From IMG/VR virus record IMGVR_UViG_3300013094_000332, positions 1-21,257 of that record: DNA of 21,257 bases. The stretch is one strand, 5' to 3'. This DNA is from a virus. Position 1 is the first letter of the stretch. The number at the start of each line of letters is the position of its first letter. Position numbers and translations under genes: made by a program. Positions 1 to 6,521 of this stretch are shown here, in pieces. The notes below the pieces were generated by a model that was not told where the DNA came from, made no database searches, and saw nothing but the letters and a program-made list of their open reading frames with translations.

Positions 1-133
1 AGCCACGCTTGTCTGCATTTTTGGGACGGCCTGCTTTCTTCTCAATTTCTTCGTGGCTGTATGCTGGTGTGTCTTTGAGGATCTTGCCCGACTTTTCTTT
101 TACTGCAGGTTCAGTTACTTTGAGTTTGCTCAT
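1..133 (-). CDS. Hypothetical protein, N-terminal part only
   Basis: The first 44 codons of a gene that runs off the left edge. The ATG overlaps the stop of the upstream gene as ATGA, so it continues the same leftward operon. The visible part is hydrophilic and lysine-rich and contains a GRPKNADKR stretch near residue 36, which resembles the basic core of an AT-hook but is not enough to assign DNA binding. No family is recognised and the rest of the protein is outside the window. Confidence 0.6.
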   Translation of the reverse strand, partial: MSKLKVTEPAVKEKSGKILKDTPAYSHEEIEKKAGRPKNADKRG

Positions 134-375
134 TTTCCTATGATGTCCTTTAGTTGTGCTTCGATTTCGGTTTCTGTCCAGCCCTTTGCCTCACCGGCCA
201 TGATGCACCAAGTACGGGCTAGTCTGAGTGCTTGATTGCTACGTCGTTCTACTTGATTGAGTCGGTGCTCGATTGTTTCGTACAGGTCTTTTGTCATCTC
301 CCGTATGCTATCAATTGCATCGTCATCCTCAAAGCAGTACTTAACTAGGCTCGGAGGTATTGTCACTGGCTCCAT
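130..375 (-). CDS. Hypothetical helical protein (81 aa)
   Basis: Small, mostly alpha-helical, acidic protein of unknown function. It opens with MEPVTIPPSLVKYC and has a long helix-prone middle (DAIDSIREMTKDLYETIEHRLNQ). The first 35 bp overlap the end of the neighbouring gene on the same strand, and its stop overlaps the next start as ATGA, so translation is probably coupled. No catalytic motif is visible. The opposing + strand frame here is a shadow. Confidence 0.7.
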   Translation of the reverse strand: MEPVTIPPSLVKYCFEDDDAIDSIREMTKDLYETIEHRLNQVERRSNQALRLARTWCIMAGEAKGWTETEIEAQLKDIIGK

Positions 376-550
376 GTTGCATCCTTTCTACGTGCCATTT
401 GCACAAGTTTTTGTAATACGTGATGTTTGTTTCGTACTCTTTCAATTTCTCGTCATAGATACGCTTTTGTTCGGCGATGTCTTTGTCTTGTGGACGCATG
501 ACAAGGCCAATCAAAAAGCCGATGAAGAAGGCGAGGGCTATGTCGGTCAT
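341..550 (-). CDS. Small membrane-anchored coiled-coil protein (69 aa)
   Basis: An N-terminal hydrophobic segment (residues 3-19, IALAFFIGFLIGLVM) is followed by a charged helix (residues 20-60). This suggests an inner-membrane anchor with a short cytoplasmic or periplasmic coiled coil. The start shares one base with the upstream stop (TGATG). The topology loosely resembles an i-spanin, but the protein is much shorter than Rz and no o-spanin lipoprotein is nearby, so a lysis role is not claimed. Confidence 0.7.
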   Translation of the reverse strand: MTDIALAFFIGFLIGLVMRPQDKDIAEQKRIYDEKLKEYETNITYYKNLCKWHVERMQHGASDNTSEPS

Positions 551-909
551 CAGTTTGTCTCCACTTTCTCATCTACCCTTTTGGTACATGCTTTGCCACA
601 ACTTTCACTGTGACTAAACTCTGTCACAACTTTGTTGGTGTTATCGCACTTTGTAAAGTAACTGTTATAGCTACCATTTTTCCAAATGTATACAGTGCAA
701 TTATCTACTTTACTATAGACATGGGGTGTTCGCTCGGCAATGTCAGCTTGTCGTTGTGCTTCTAATTGTGCTGGCGTTAATGTGGTTTGGTATAAACAGT
801 AAACACCAACACTCAAGCCACCCAATATGGCAACTACAAATAATACCCAAAGCAACATTCCTACTGCTGTTAGTGTTCCGCTGATTAAATCTTTAATATC
901 TTGCCACAT
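550..909 (-). CDS. Membrane protein with extracytoplasmic Cys-rich domain (119 aa)
   Basis: One strong transmembrane segment at about residues 15-40 is followed by a soluble domain with Cys71, Cys88, Cys104 and Cys108. The pattern CTVYIWKNGS then YFTKC and later SCGKACTK resembles a common small phage family with a CxVYxF...HYFxxC...CGKxC signature (DUF4884-like, from memory). The paired cysteines could form disulfides if the domain faces the periplasm. The ATG directly follows the upstream stop (TAAATG). Function unknown; membrane location is inferred from hydrophobicity. Confidence 0.75.
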   Translation of the reverse strand: MWQDIKDLISGTLTAVGMLLWVLFVVAILGGLSVGVYCLYQTTLTPAQLEAQRQADIAERTPHVYSKVDNCTVYIWKNGSYNSYFTKCDNTNKVVTEFSHSESCGKACTKRVDEKVETN

Positions 910-1026
910 TTAGTTTCTCCAATATGTATCGTTAGGATTGGCCAGCATGCTGGCAATAAGGGCATCGGTTGTGGGGAACCACTGGATAACTTTGAGCCCG
1001 TCAGACTGGTAAATGGTGAAGCTCAT
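910..1026 (-). CDS. Small hypothetical protein (38 aa)
   Basis: A short gene between two well supported neighbours. ATG overlaps the upstream TGA as ATGA, and its TAA is followed at once by the next ATG. The product starts MSFTIYQSDG and ends NPNDTYWRN. No motif is recognised. The case rests on tight coupling at both ends and on the absence of another frame that fills this gap on the transcribed strand. Confidence 0.55.
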   Translation of the reverse strand: MSFTIYQSDGLKVIQWFPTTDALIASMLANPNDTYWRN

Positions 1027-1187
1027 TGCCAATCCCAGCCCAATAGTAGCTTGGTCATTTTCTTATGTAACCAGCATGGTTTATTTTTAACATAAATGTG
1101 CAATGTCTTGCCAATAACCCATGCACCTGCTTTGGGTGGATCGGGATGAAAAACATATCCGGCCGAAAGTTTCGCATTACTGATCAT
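1023..1187 (-). CDS. Conserved small phage protein (54 aa)
   Basis: Starts MISNAKLSAGYVFHPDP, with middle GAWVIGKTLHIYVKN and end LLLGWDWQ. This pattern (NAKxSAGYxF...WVIGxTLHxYVKNKPxWLHRKM) is familiar from small hypothetical proteins in many tailed phages, by recall and not by search. A purine-rich ribosome binding site (AGGAGAATAGG) lies just upstream. The stop overlaps the next start as ATGA. Lysine- and tryptophan-rich; function unknown. Confidence 0.7.
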   Translation of the reverse strand: MISNAKLSAGYVFHPDPPKAGAWVIGKTLHIYVKNKPCWLHKKMTKLLLGWDWQ

Positions 1188-1196
1188 CCTATTCTC

Positions 1197-1433
1197 CTAT
1201 TCCATGGGCGTGTTCGATGGCGCGGGCGAACCTAATCTTTCCCATTCTGCTTGAATCTGTTCTTCGGACAACGGTTTAGCAATTTTAATCACTGCGTCCA
1301 ACACATCCTCATTAACAGTGCAGGTCCATACGTGGTCTGTTTTATAGAACCGCATTACAAAATTGCCGACTGGGAACTCTTTAAACGTGGCACGTTGCGC
1401 GTCTTGCCGGTCTTGTGTGGTAAAGGTGGTCAT
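1197..1433 (-). CDS. Hypothetical protein (78 aa)
   Basis: The ATG at 1433 is preferred over upstream in-frame starts because GGAG lies about 8 nt before it and it starts just after the previous stop. The product begins MTTFTTQDRQDAQRATFKEF and has a small mixed alpha/beta middle (VGNFVMRFYKTDHVWTCTV). The end is a PLSEEQIQAEWERLG helix and a short disordered tail. No enzymatic motif. Part of the leftward operon; role unknown. Confidence 0.7.
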   Translation of the reverse strand: MTTFTTQDRQDAQRATFKEFPVGNFVMRFYKTDHVWTCTVNEDVLDAVIKIAKPLSEEQIQAEWERLGSPAPSNTPME

Positions 1434-1434
1434 G

Positions 1435-1794
1435 CTATCTCCTATACTTTGCATGTTTGCATTCTGGGTGGTGGTCAGTCCACACGCAGTGGCTGTCACA
1501 AAACTTATCTTCTTCCGTTAGTGTTGCTTCAATCTCCTGTGTTGACGCAGCTAGTTCCCACAACGCCCGCTCTTGTTGCATGCCTAGTTTGCGCCCAGCT
1601 TCGTGGCCTTGTTCAAATCCGCCAGCGTGGGCAATGCCCTCGTGATGGCTTTGGTTTTCAACCATGCGCTCAATACGGGCTTTCAACGCCTCAATTTCGG
1701 CTTGTTGCTGGCGTAGCATAGTTGCAGCTTGAGTTCCCCAATCATGTGGCTCATCGTATGTATTAAATACATCAGCTAGTTCATTTGCGTTCAT
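1435..1794 (-). CDS. Modular coiled-coil protein with C-terminal Cys/His cluster (119 aa)
   Basis: The N-terminus MNANELADVFN plus AATMLRQQQAEIEALKA (residues 24-39) matches a module that recurs in the two genes at 2033-2218 and 2215-2457. A helical middle follows, and the C-terminus has Cys99, Cys103, His108, His109, Cys112 and His114, which could bind a metal. Start overlaps the upstream stop as ATGA. The LADxxx...MLRQQxAEIExLKA pattern is familiar from repeated small phage genes of unknown function. It probably forms a coiled coil; the target is unknown. Confidence 0.75.
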   Translation of the reverse strand: MNANELADVFNTYDEPHDWGTQAATMLRQQQAEIEALKARIERMVENQSHHEGIAHAGGFEQGHEAGRKLGMQQERALWELAASTQEIEATLTEEDKFCDSHCVWTDHHPECKHAKYRR

Positions 1795-2036
1795 TTCTCT
1801 TGTGCCTTTCTTAGTATTGCTCTAATCATTGGGATAGCATTTTTTTCAGTCAATTCCCAGTAATCGCCCATGTCTAAACAAAGAGCATTTATGAAATCCC
1901 ATATTTCCTCATCTGTTAGTGTCTTTGCTGAATGTAAATAAAGCGGAATAAAATCATTGTAAAATGTTGGGCTTCCCATACCAGCAAATACTTGACCGCT
2001 TTCTTTGTGCATCCACGCTACTGGTTCATTGTTCAT
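1791..2036 (-). CDS. NEPVAWM-type small protein (81 aa)
   Basis: Begins MNNEPVAWMHKESGQV and contains FIPLYLHSAKTLTDEEI. This combination (EPVAWM near the start, PLY...TLTDEEI in the middle) occurs in many short phage hypothetical proteins, by recall. The last residues, LRKAQEK, are identical to the end of the protein encoded just upstream (2033-2218), and the two gene ends also share DNA, so the boundary has been duplicated. Starts and stops overlap neighbours as ATGA. Function unknown. Confidence 0.75.
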   Translation of the reverse strand: MNNEPVAWMHKESGQVFAGMGSPTFYNDFIPLYLHSAKTLTDEEIWDFINALCLDMGDYWELTEKNAIPMIRAILRKAQEK

Positions 2037-2218
2037 TTTTCTTGTGCCTTTCTTAATAATTCAACATCACCCATGATGTCTTTAAAAAATTGATTTTCAG
2101 CTTTTAACGCCTCTATTTCAGCTTGTTGCTTGCGATATTCGGTTTGGTAAAACTTCAAAGCATCTTTAGAATTACTAAAAGCTAAATCGCCGTCAATTAC
2201 ATAATCATCGCCGTTCAT
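2033..2218 (-). CDS. Modular coiled-coil small protein (61 aa)
   Basis: Begins MNGDDYVIDGDLAF and continues with the shared helical module YRKQQAEIEALKAEN (residues 29-43), then ends ELLRKAQEK. The helix matches that in the 1435-1794 gene and the tail matches that in the 1791-2036 gene, so it looks like a recombined paralogue. ATGA overlaps at both ends. Function unknown. Confidence 0.7.
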   Translation of the reverse strand: MNGDDYVIDGDLAFSNSKDALKFYQTEYRKQQAEIEALKAENQFFKDIMGDVELLRKAQEK

Positions 2219-2457
2219 TTCAATCTCCCATCGTGCGTTCTTAGGTCGGGGTTTAGTGCCTGCTTGCTGTCGTAGCTCAGTGACTCAATAACGTCAAGGT
2301 AACGGCGCTCCCATTGCTTGAGGTTGTTGATTTGCTCTGCTTGTTGGCGCAACATTTCTGCCGCATCGGATAATAGCTTCCAATCGCTGACGTGGTAGTT
2401 ATATTCCATGTCGCTAGATGCCGCATCTAACTCATCGGCTAGGTCATTTGCGTTCAT
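2215..2457 (-). CDS. Modular LAD/MLRQQ small protein (80 aa)
   Basis: Starts MNANDLADELDAASSD and has AAEMLRQQAEQINNLKQWERRY at residues 33-54. The start and the MLRQQ helix match the protein at 1435-1794. It is likely a short globular head followed by a coiled coil. Its ATG overlaps the stop of the 34-aa membrane protein gene upstream. Function unknown. Confidence 0.75.
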   Translation of the reverse strand: MNANDLADELDAASSDMEYNYHVSDWKLLSDAAEMLRQQAEQINNLKQWERRYLDVIESLSYDSKQALNPDLRTHDGRLK

Positions 2458-2558
2458 TTTTTAAGTGATCCCCATATCCATCCAAACGCGAAGATCAGTG
2501 CAAACAAGATGATCCATTGGATTGCTTCTAAAAGGTCAGTTGATAATGCTCCACACAT
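2454..2558 (-). CDS. 34-aa single-span membrane protein
   Basis: A tiny gene with a good ribosome binding site (AGGAGATAGAT before ATG). The product is a short polar N-terminus (MCGALSTDLLEAI), one hydrophobic span (IILFALIFAFGWIWG, about residues 16-30) and a Lys-Lys end. Its TGA overlaps the next ATG. The length suggests a single-span membrane peptide; whether it acts as a holin-like factor or a small inhibitor cannot be told from sequence. Confidence 0.6.
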   Translation of the reverse strand: MCGALSTDLLEAIQWIILFALIFAFGWIWGSLKK

Positions 2559-2560
2559 AT

Positions 2561-2857
2561 CTATCTCCTAAATTGGGGTGTTGGTTTACGTTGGCCGTAC
2601 ATCAGGCGGATCTTAAGCGCCTGAATGCTGCCAAATATTTTGTTGCGGTGGCCTTGGTGGGCTCGGCGGATCTTCTGCATTTTAGTGCGGTGTTTGCGAC
2701 CCACGATACCAGAGTGCCAATATCGCCAATTAAAGCTACGGGATCTTACCTTTAACTTATTGGGCGAGATTGTCCTGCGCCGACCCACACCCCCAAACAG
2801 GCGGGTGAAGTCGTTACGCATCACCGTTCGGCGAAACCTAAACTTATTGATTCTCAT
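2561..2857 (-). CDS. Arginine-rich basic protein (98 aa)
   Basis: The start at 2857 (MRINKFRFRRTVMRND) overlaps the end of the previous small gene, in keeping with the operon. An upstream in-frame ATG would overlap that gene much more. The protein is strikingly basic throughout, with clusters such as GRRRTISPNKLKVRSR and GRKHRTKMQKIRRAHQGHRN, so it probably binds nucleic acid, but no fold is recognised. An open + strand frame (2625-2945) covers the same DNA; strand and overlap favour the - frame. A non-coding explanation is possible. Confidence 0.5.
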   Translation of the reverse strand: MRINKFRFRRTVMRNDFTRLFGGVGRRRTISPNKLKVRSRSFNWRYWHSGIVGRKHRTKMQKIRRAHQGHRNKIFGSIQALKIRLMYGQRKPTPQFRR

Positions 2858-2996
2858 TCTCAACTGGCTTTCCGGCCAAGGCGAACTGTGCATACTGCCA
2901 CGCTGTATCGCGGACCTCAGCGGGGCTTGCGCCCCTTGCTACTAGGCCCATGACGGCCGCCGCGGCCATTGTGAATAGTTGCTCTTCGTGCGTCAT
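2844..2996 (-). CDS. Small hypothetical protein (50 aa)
   Basis: The ATG shares its A with the stop of the primase-helicase gene (TAATG), so translation is probably coupled. The product starts MTHEEQLFTMAAAAVMGLVA and then reads RGASPAEVRDTAWQYAQFAL, ending in a polar tail. It looks like a compact two-helix protein. The pattern with EEQLFTMAAAAVMGLVARG resembles small phage proteins encoded near replication genes, by recall. Function unknown. Confidence 0.65.
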   Translation of the reverse strand: MTHEEQLFTMAAAAVMGLVARGASPAEVRDTAWQYAQFALAGKPVENENQ

Positions 2997-5305
2997 TAAA
3001 ATATCTCTCCGTTGTCTAATTTCTCAATGCTGTCAATATACCTCTGAGCCTTCTCATTCAGACGTATGCCCTTATAAATGTGCTGCCTCTGCCCACCGAT
3101 GCGAGTCGAGTCCGATTCAACGTGGTGCTCTTGAATCGCGGCCAAGAATCTGCGCTTGAATGACAGCTCCGAGCCGGGTGTGATGCTCTTGTGCAGTGCC
3201 CAGCGCTTGTAGCATGCAAAGATGTCATCCTTGTTGACCGTGTAGGCTGGGTCAATCTCAAGCACGTCATCAATGAACGAGCCGATTGGGTTGCCCAACT
3301 CGCTCATCAAGTCTAAGTACTCTTTGCCCGACTTAGGCTGCACAAAGTTACCACCTCGCGCCAGACGTCTGCGCTGACCTTCGATCACCCAGTTAAAGAT
3401 GCCTGACAATTCTTTTCTCAAGCGTGATGACAGTGTGGTGTCTTCCTTGTTGTAAAAAGATTTTGACATCTTAAGCACTAACATGCGGCCGGTGAGCGCG
3501 TTACTGTTCTCGGTTAACTGGAGTACTTCGTTAGAATAAATAACAATCCTAGTAGGTAGGTAACCATTCCAAGACTCTTTGTTCTTACGGTTGACTGTGA
3601 CAGTATCTCCACCCACAATGCGCAGTAACTGGCTGACCACAGCAGAACGATTACGCTCAGGAGCACGGGCGTCGGTAAAGGAGGCAAGGAGCTTGCCAAG
3701 CCAAGGTTGTAGTCCAAAAGTATCACAGAGTTCCTCCAGTTGTGGTGCGACTGTATTGTGTTGGCCTAGTAGGTCAACGAGCACCTTGTTAATAGTTCCC
3801 TTACCGCTACGTCGCGGACCAATGATGTTTAAAAACTTCTGCTCTGAGGTGTCCCCTGAGAGAATATACCCAAAGTATTCCTGCAGCAGCTCCTTAGACT
3901 CATTGTCCTCGCCCCACACGTCATCTAAAAACTTCATCCACTCGGGGCAGTCTTTAGATGGGTCGTACTCGAACGGCAGCGAGTTGTACGTAAAGAATCC
4001 CAGCGAGTGCGGAAACAATACGAGCTGATCCATCTGAAACAGTCCGTTGACCATGCTGATTAACTTCTCAGCCGGCGGGTTGTTGGCCGAGTAACCGTCT
4101 AACCAAACTGGTGGCTTGGTGTTCGGGTCGTTGGCCAAGTGCACGATGGACTTAATCGCATCAATCGCGGCGTTCACTACCGATGGGTTGGCGTTGAACG
4201 GCACCAAGTTGCCCTTCTTGTCCTGCTTCTGACACTTGTCTAAAAACTTGTATAGCTGGGAGCGCACCGTGGCCTCTTCGATGTAGGTGTAGTGCGTGCC
4301 AGTGTACACAAAGAAGTCCTCCGCATAGTGCACCAGCTTATAGCCATTTTCCACCGTGTACATCGATGACAAAAACTTCCTTGCGTGGTCTAGCGGGTTG
4401 GATATGTCCAGCACTATCTCTCCAGCGGCCAAGGCCGCTTGCAGCTTTTTTTGGTTCACCTTAAATATCAGGGAGCGCAACGTGATGCCCTGACCCTTAA
4501 AGCTATTCCACTTCGTCGTGCAGGAGTTGATGCCGGTCACGGTGTACTTGTTGGACTGCGAGCTCCAACGCTCCCACGCCTCTAAGGCCTCGACGTCGCC
4601 ACTGAACTGGTGGTGCAGCGCCATGCCAATATTCTTCCAGTCATCATACCCACAGTTTGGGTCAAGCTCAGGCAAGAGCTCGGTCTCTACGCGCAGGATG
4701 TCCCAGCCCTCGACTGGTGGCGTGTAGTTTGCAAAGTCGTCGTCTGACTGGCGCATTGCGCGCGGTGGTACGTGCGCGGTGAGGTCCTGCGGGTCGCTAG
4801 GTACGTCGCCTGCAATCTTGTGGCCCGTCATCGTGAAGTACCGGCTCTTTGGGTACACCTCCAGCCCGATGGCGTGGTCAACGTGCGCAGAGTGTAATTC
4901 AGCGCGGGTGAATATCTTAATGCCCGTACCCGATGGGCTGACTTCCACGTAACCCTTCACGTTGTCCATGATGGACTGGGCCAGCTCGTTTAACTCACCA
5001 GTCTGAGTATCTCTACAGTCGTCAATATCAATACCAATGAGGTTATCATCCCCAGTAAAAACGAAGCCAATGCCGTCAAAATTACCATTCTCGTATGCCT
5101 TTTGTGCCGTAAAGAAGTCTGTCCAAGTTGCTGGGTTAGTAGAGGATGCAGACTTTCCAGTGTGCTGCACTGGGAGCTTGCTCCACTTTTGCGACTCACC
5201 ATCTCCGACCAAGGTGTACTTCCACAGGCAAAACCGTGGGATTCTCTTGAGGTCGTTGGGTATCGCATTAAAATCCACCTCTAATGCGTCTGGTTTTTGT
5301 AACAT
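2996..5305 (-). CDS. Primase-helicase (prim-pol domain plus superfamily 3 helicase)
   Basis: Replication protein of 769 aa. The N-terminal primase-polymerase-like domain shows GIDIDD at 91-96, SPSGTG at 123-128 and FTMTGH at 157-162, fitting the metal-binding acids and strand motifs of archaeo-eukaryotic primases. Residues 205-275 resemble a PriCT-2 linker domain (CGYDDWKNIGMALHHQ). A D5-like helicase N-domain follows at 310-400. The SF3 helicase has Walker A GPRRSGKGT (496-504), a Walker B-like segment near 538-546 and RIVIYSNE (586-593). It should prime and unwind phage DNA in the cytoplasm. An AAGGAG-type site lies 6-12 nt before ATG, and a CGTATTAGT box lies 23 nt upstream. It sits next to the putative origin. 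Confidence 0.93.
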   Translation of the reverse strand: MLQKPDALEVDFNAIPNDLKRIPRFCLWKYTLVGDGESQKWSKLPVQHTGKSASSTNPATWTDFFTAQKAYENGNFDGIGFVFTGDDNLIGIDIDDCRDTQTGELNELAQSIMDNVKGYVEVSPSGTGIKIFTRAELHSAHVDHAIGLEVYPKSRYFTMTGHKIAGDVPSDPQDLTAHVPPRAMRQSDDDFANYTPPVEGWDILRVETELLPELDPNCGYDDWKNIGMALHHQFSGDVEALEAWERWSSQSNKYTVTGINSCTTKWNSFKGQGITLRSLIFKVNQKKLQAALAAGEIVLDISNPLDHARKFLSSMYTVENGYKLVHYAEDFFVYTGTHYTYIEEATVRSQLYKFLDKCQKQDKKGNLVPFNANPSVVNAAIDAIKSIVHLANDPNTKPPVWLDGYSANNPPAEKLISMVNGLFQMDQLVLFPHSLGFFTYNSLPFEYDPSKDCPEWMKFLDDVWGEDNESKELLQEYFGYILSGDTSEQKFLNIIGPRRSGKGTINKVLVDLLGQHNTVAPQLEELCDTFGLQPWLGKLLASFTDARAPERNRSAVVSQLLRIVGGDTVTVNRKNKESWNGYLPTRIVIYSNEVLQLTENSNALTGRMLVLKMSKSFYNKEDTTLSSRLRKELSGIFNWVIEGQRRRLARGGNFVQPKSGKEYLDLMSELGNPIGSFIDDVLEIDPAYTVNKDDIFACYKRWALHKSITPGSELSFKRRFLAAIQEHHVESDSTRIGGQRQHIYKGIRLNEKAQRYIDSIEKLDNGEIF

Positions 5306-5328
5306 GATTCTCCTTTTTCCTTGCCCTT

Positions 5329-5337
5329 ACTAATACG
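5329..5337 (-). promoter_or_regulatory. CGTATTAGT promoter box (P1) for the primase operon
   Basis: The motif reads TTGCGTATTAGTAAG on the - strand, 23 nt before the primase-helicase ATG. It is one of six identical 9-mers in the window. Promoter function is inferred from position and repetition. Confidence 0.7.
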
Positions 5338-5355
5338 CAAATCGTTCGACCTGCG

Positions 5356-5370
5356 TTTCACATTATGAAA
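5356..5370. promoter_or_regulatory. Palindromic operator-like element upstream of P1
   Basis: TTTCA-CATTA-TGAAA, preceded by TGCG. It aligns with TGCATTTCACAATGTGATAA upstream of P2. The distance to the promoter box differs by 10 bp between the two sites (about one helical turn). A binding role is inferred. Confidence 0.4.
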
Positions 5371-5380
5371 TATTAAAAAA

Positions 5381-5495
5381 TGCTGCACTGCATCCTGGAT
5401 ATTTGCCACCCTTTGAAATGAAAGGGTGGCACGATAACTCTTTGATTTATAAGACTATTTGTATGCCGATCCACAGTATCCACCCTTCTTTTGAC
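5381..5495 (+). repeat. Direct repeat copy A (about 115 bp)
   Basis: The first 53 bases are identical to 11047-11099, and the rest is closely similar, ending in an identical GATCCACAGTATCCACCC stretch. Both copies lie in intergenic regions, in the same orientation. Confidence 0.9.
5405..5430. other. Perfect hairpin, conserved in both origin-like repeats
   Basis: GCCACCCTTT, loop GAAATG, AAAGGGTGGC: a 10-bp stem with a 6-nt loop. The same 26 bases occur at 11071-11096. No T-run follows on either strand, so it is not a typical intrinsic terminator. Confidence 0.7.
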
Positions 5496-5618
5496 TTTTC
5501 TTTAAATTTTTAAAAAATAAAAAATAAAATATTTGGGATAAAAGTGAAAACTTCTGTGGATACTGTGGATCGTACCCAAAATACCTTTAAGAATCAACAG
5601 GTTACCGTGCCACCCTTT
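5421..5618. repeat. Nested inverted repeat with one common centre
   Basis: Outer arms AAAGGGTGGCACGATAAC and GTTACCGTGCCACCCTTT pair with a single mismatch. Inner arms GATCCACAGTATCCAC and GTGGATACTGTGGATC pair perfectly. Both pairs are centred at about 5519.5, and the intervals between them also show partial complementarity, so the whole 198 bp looks like a diverged palindrome around an AT-rich core. Confidence 0.85.
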
Positions 5619-5664
5619 GGAATTGCAATCCTGTCAAATCCTGCCACTTTTTAAAATAGGGCCG

Positions 5665-5726
5665 TAGAGGCGTTTAAAATGAATGGGTAAGGGGGTAGCC
5701 TCACCTAGTCTTAAAAAACGCCTCTA
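5665..5726. terminator. Long-loop stem at the end of the sigma-factor operon
   Basis: Arms TAGAGGCGTTT and AAACGCCTCTA form an 11-bp stem around a loop of about 40 nt, just after the last gene of the leftward operon (stop at 5732). On the - strand the first arm runs into a short T-tract. Position suits a terminator or processing site, but the long loop is atypical. Confidence 0.4.
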
Positions 5727-5731
5727 TGGGG

Positions 5732-6004
5732 CTATAAACAGACCACTGTACCAATCGTCGTTGGAGTACACCTGACAATCTTGCCGTCTGGCATCGTGAC
5801 CACTTGGGCCAGTGCGCTGACGATGTGAAAGCCAAAGTACAGGATAAATAGGGCAATGGCAATCCAGCCGTACTTGTTCCATTTATGGTGCTGGCGCTCT
5901 TGCTCTAAAAATAAAAAGCGCTCAGGCTTGCCGTAGTCCATCTCAATTCCCTTACAGTTGCAAACACTGCGCCCTTGGTTACAATTTCCTGTGCATCCTC
6001 TCAT
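5732..6004 (-). CDS. Cys-rich single-span membrane protein (90 aa)
   Basis: The N-terminus carries Cys4, Cys8, Cys15 and Cys17 (MRGCTGNCNQGRSVCNCKG), which could bind a metal. One transmembrane segment lies at about residues 45-66. A short tail, VVTMPDGKIVRCTPTTIGT, has two more cysteines (79, 89). The MPDGKxVxC ending is seen in small phage membrane proteins, by recall. Start overlaps the upstream stop as ATGA. It is the last gene of its operon. Function unknown. Confidence 0.75.
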   Translation of the reverse strand: MRGCTGNCNQGRSVCNCKGIEMDYGKPERFLFLEQERQHHKWNKYGWIAIALFILYFGFHIVSALAQVVTMPDGKIVRCTPTTIGTVVCL

Positions 6005-6198
6005 GTCTTCACCTCGTAGTCTAATCGTTTAACCATTGTGGTCGCCCACTTTCTAAAGTTCTCGCGGTTCTCGCTGGTCTGCTCTTCCTGCGGGTTCCAC
6101 TCTGCCTGAATCTCAAAATCACCTTCTAAGTTATGGTACTCAATACGCAGCAGGTTGCCCTCCCTGTCGTATACGTCCGTTGGAATAATTTGCGTCAT
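6001..6198 (-). CDS. Hypothetical protein (65 aa)
   Basis: The ATG at 6198 is chosen because GGAGATAGT precedes it and it overlaps the upstream TGA as ATGA; an upstream in-frame start would add 12 residues inside the previous gene. The product begins MTQIIPTDVYDREGNLLRIE, a likely beta-rich start, and ends with the helix NFRKWATTMVKRLDYEVKT. No motif recognised. Confidence 0.7.
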   Translation of the reverse strand: MTQIIPTDVYDREGNLLRIEYHNLEGDFEIQAEWNPQEEQTSENRENFRKWATTMVKRLDYEVKT

Positions 6199-6521
6199 AC
6201 TATCTCCTTTACGTTGTGTGCCTTGTCTTTCCATGAGTCTGCGTCGCCGTAGTCACCGCGGATCATGCTCATGCGCTCCTCTTTCCTATATGCAGGCTCG
6301 ATGGCCCACCATGCTAGGCTTGCCTCCTTGTACTCTGCCCACGCCTCATTTTCTAAAAACATGGGGTGGTTCATTCCAGCCACGTCCACAGTGCAGAGCA
6401 CGTCACTGGTCGGTTGCCACGGCCCCTTGTTTAGCCTGCGATACTGCCCCAGCGATACGTTATTGCGCGCCTTAATAAAGCGCTTGTAAGCAATCTCTTG
6501 CTCTTTGGTTAAGTTAATCAT
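6195..6521 (-). CDS. Hypothetical protein (108 aa)
   Basis: Begins MINLTKEQEIAYKRFIKARN and is rich in aromatic residues (AWAEYKEASLAWWAIEPAYR at about 60-79). The first 8 bp overlap the end of the sigma factor gene, so the two are probably translated together. It could be a partner of the sigma factor, but only adjacency supports this. No family recognised. Confidence 0.7.
   Translation of the reverse strand: MINLTKEQEIAYKRFIKARNNVSLGQYRRLNKGPWQPTSDVLCTVDVAGMNHPMFLENEAWAEYKEASLAWWAIEPAYRKEERMSMIRGDYGDADSWKDKAHNVKEIV

Larger units (their letters stand above)
5306..5731. other. Non-coding region, candidate replication origin (copy A)
   Basis: A gene-free stretch of about 425 bp between two leftward operons. 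It holds the P1 promoter, a perfect 10-bp-stem hairpin, two nested inverted repeats (arms 5421-5438 with 5601-5618, and 5468-5483 with 5556-5571) that share the same centre near 5519.5, and an AT-rich core from about 5485 to 5550. The inner arms contain DnaA-box-like sequences; the best, at 5555-5563, matches TTATCCACA at 8 of 9 bases on the - strand. Location next to the primase-helicase gene fits an origin. Origin activity is inferred, and the region could instead be a regulatory or recombination site. Confidence 0.5.

Noticed and set aside
341-909. Two adjacent membrane proteins considered as a spanin or holin pair
   Set aside because: No lipobox, no endolysin nearby, and lengths do not match known pairs.
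1251-1721. Long + strand frame opposite the early genes
   Set aside because: Antisense to well supported, coupled - strand genes; no start signal and no recognisable domain.
5405-5430. Hairpin considered as an intrinsic terminator
   Set aside because: No T-tract on either side, and it is conserved within the larger repeat, so an origin or regulatory role is more likely.
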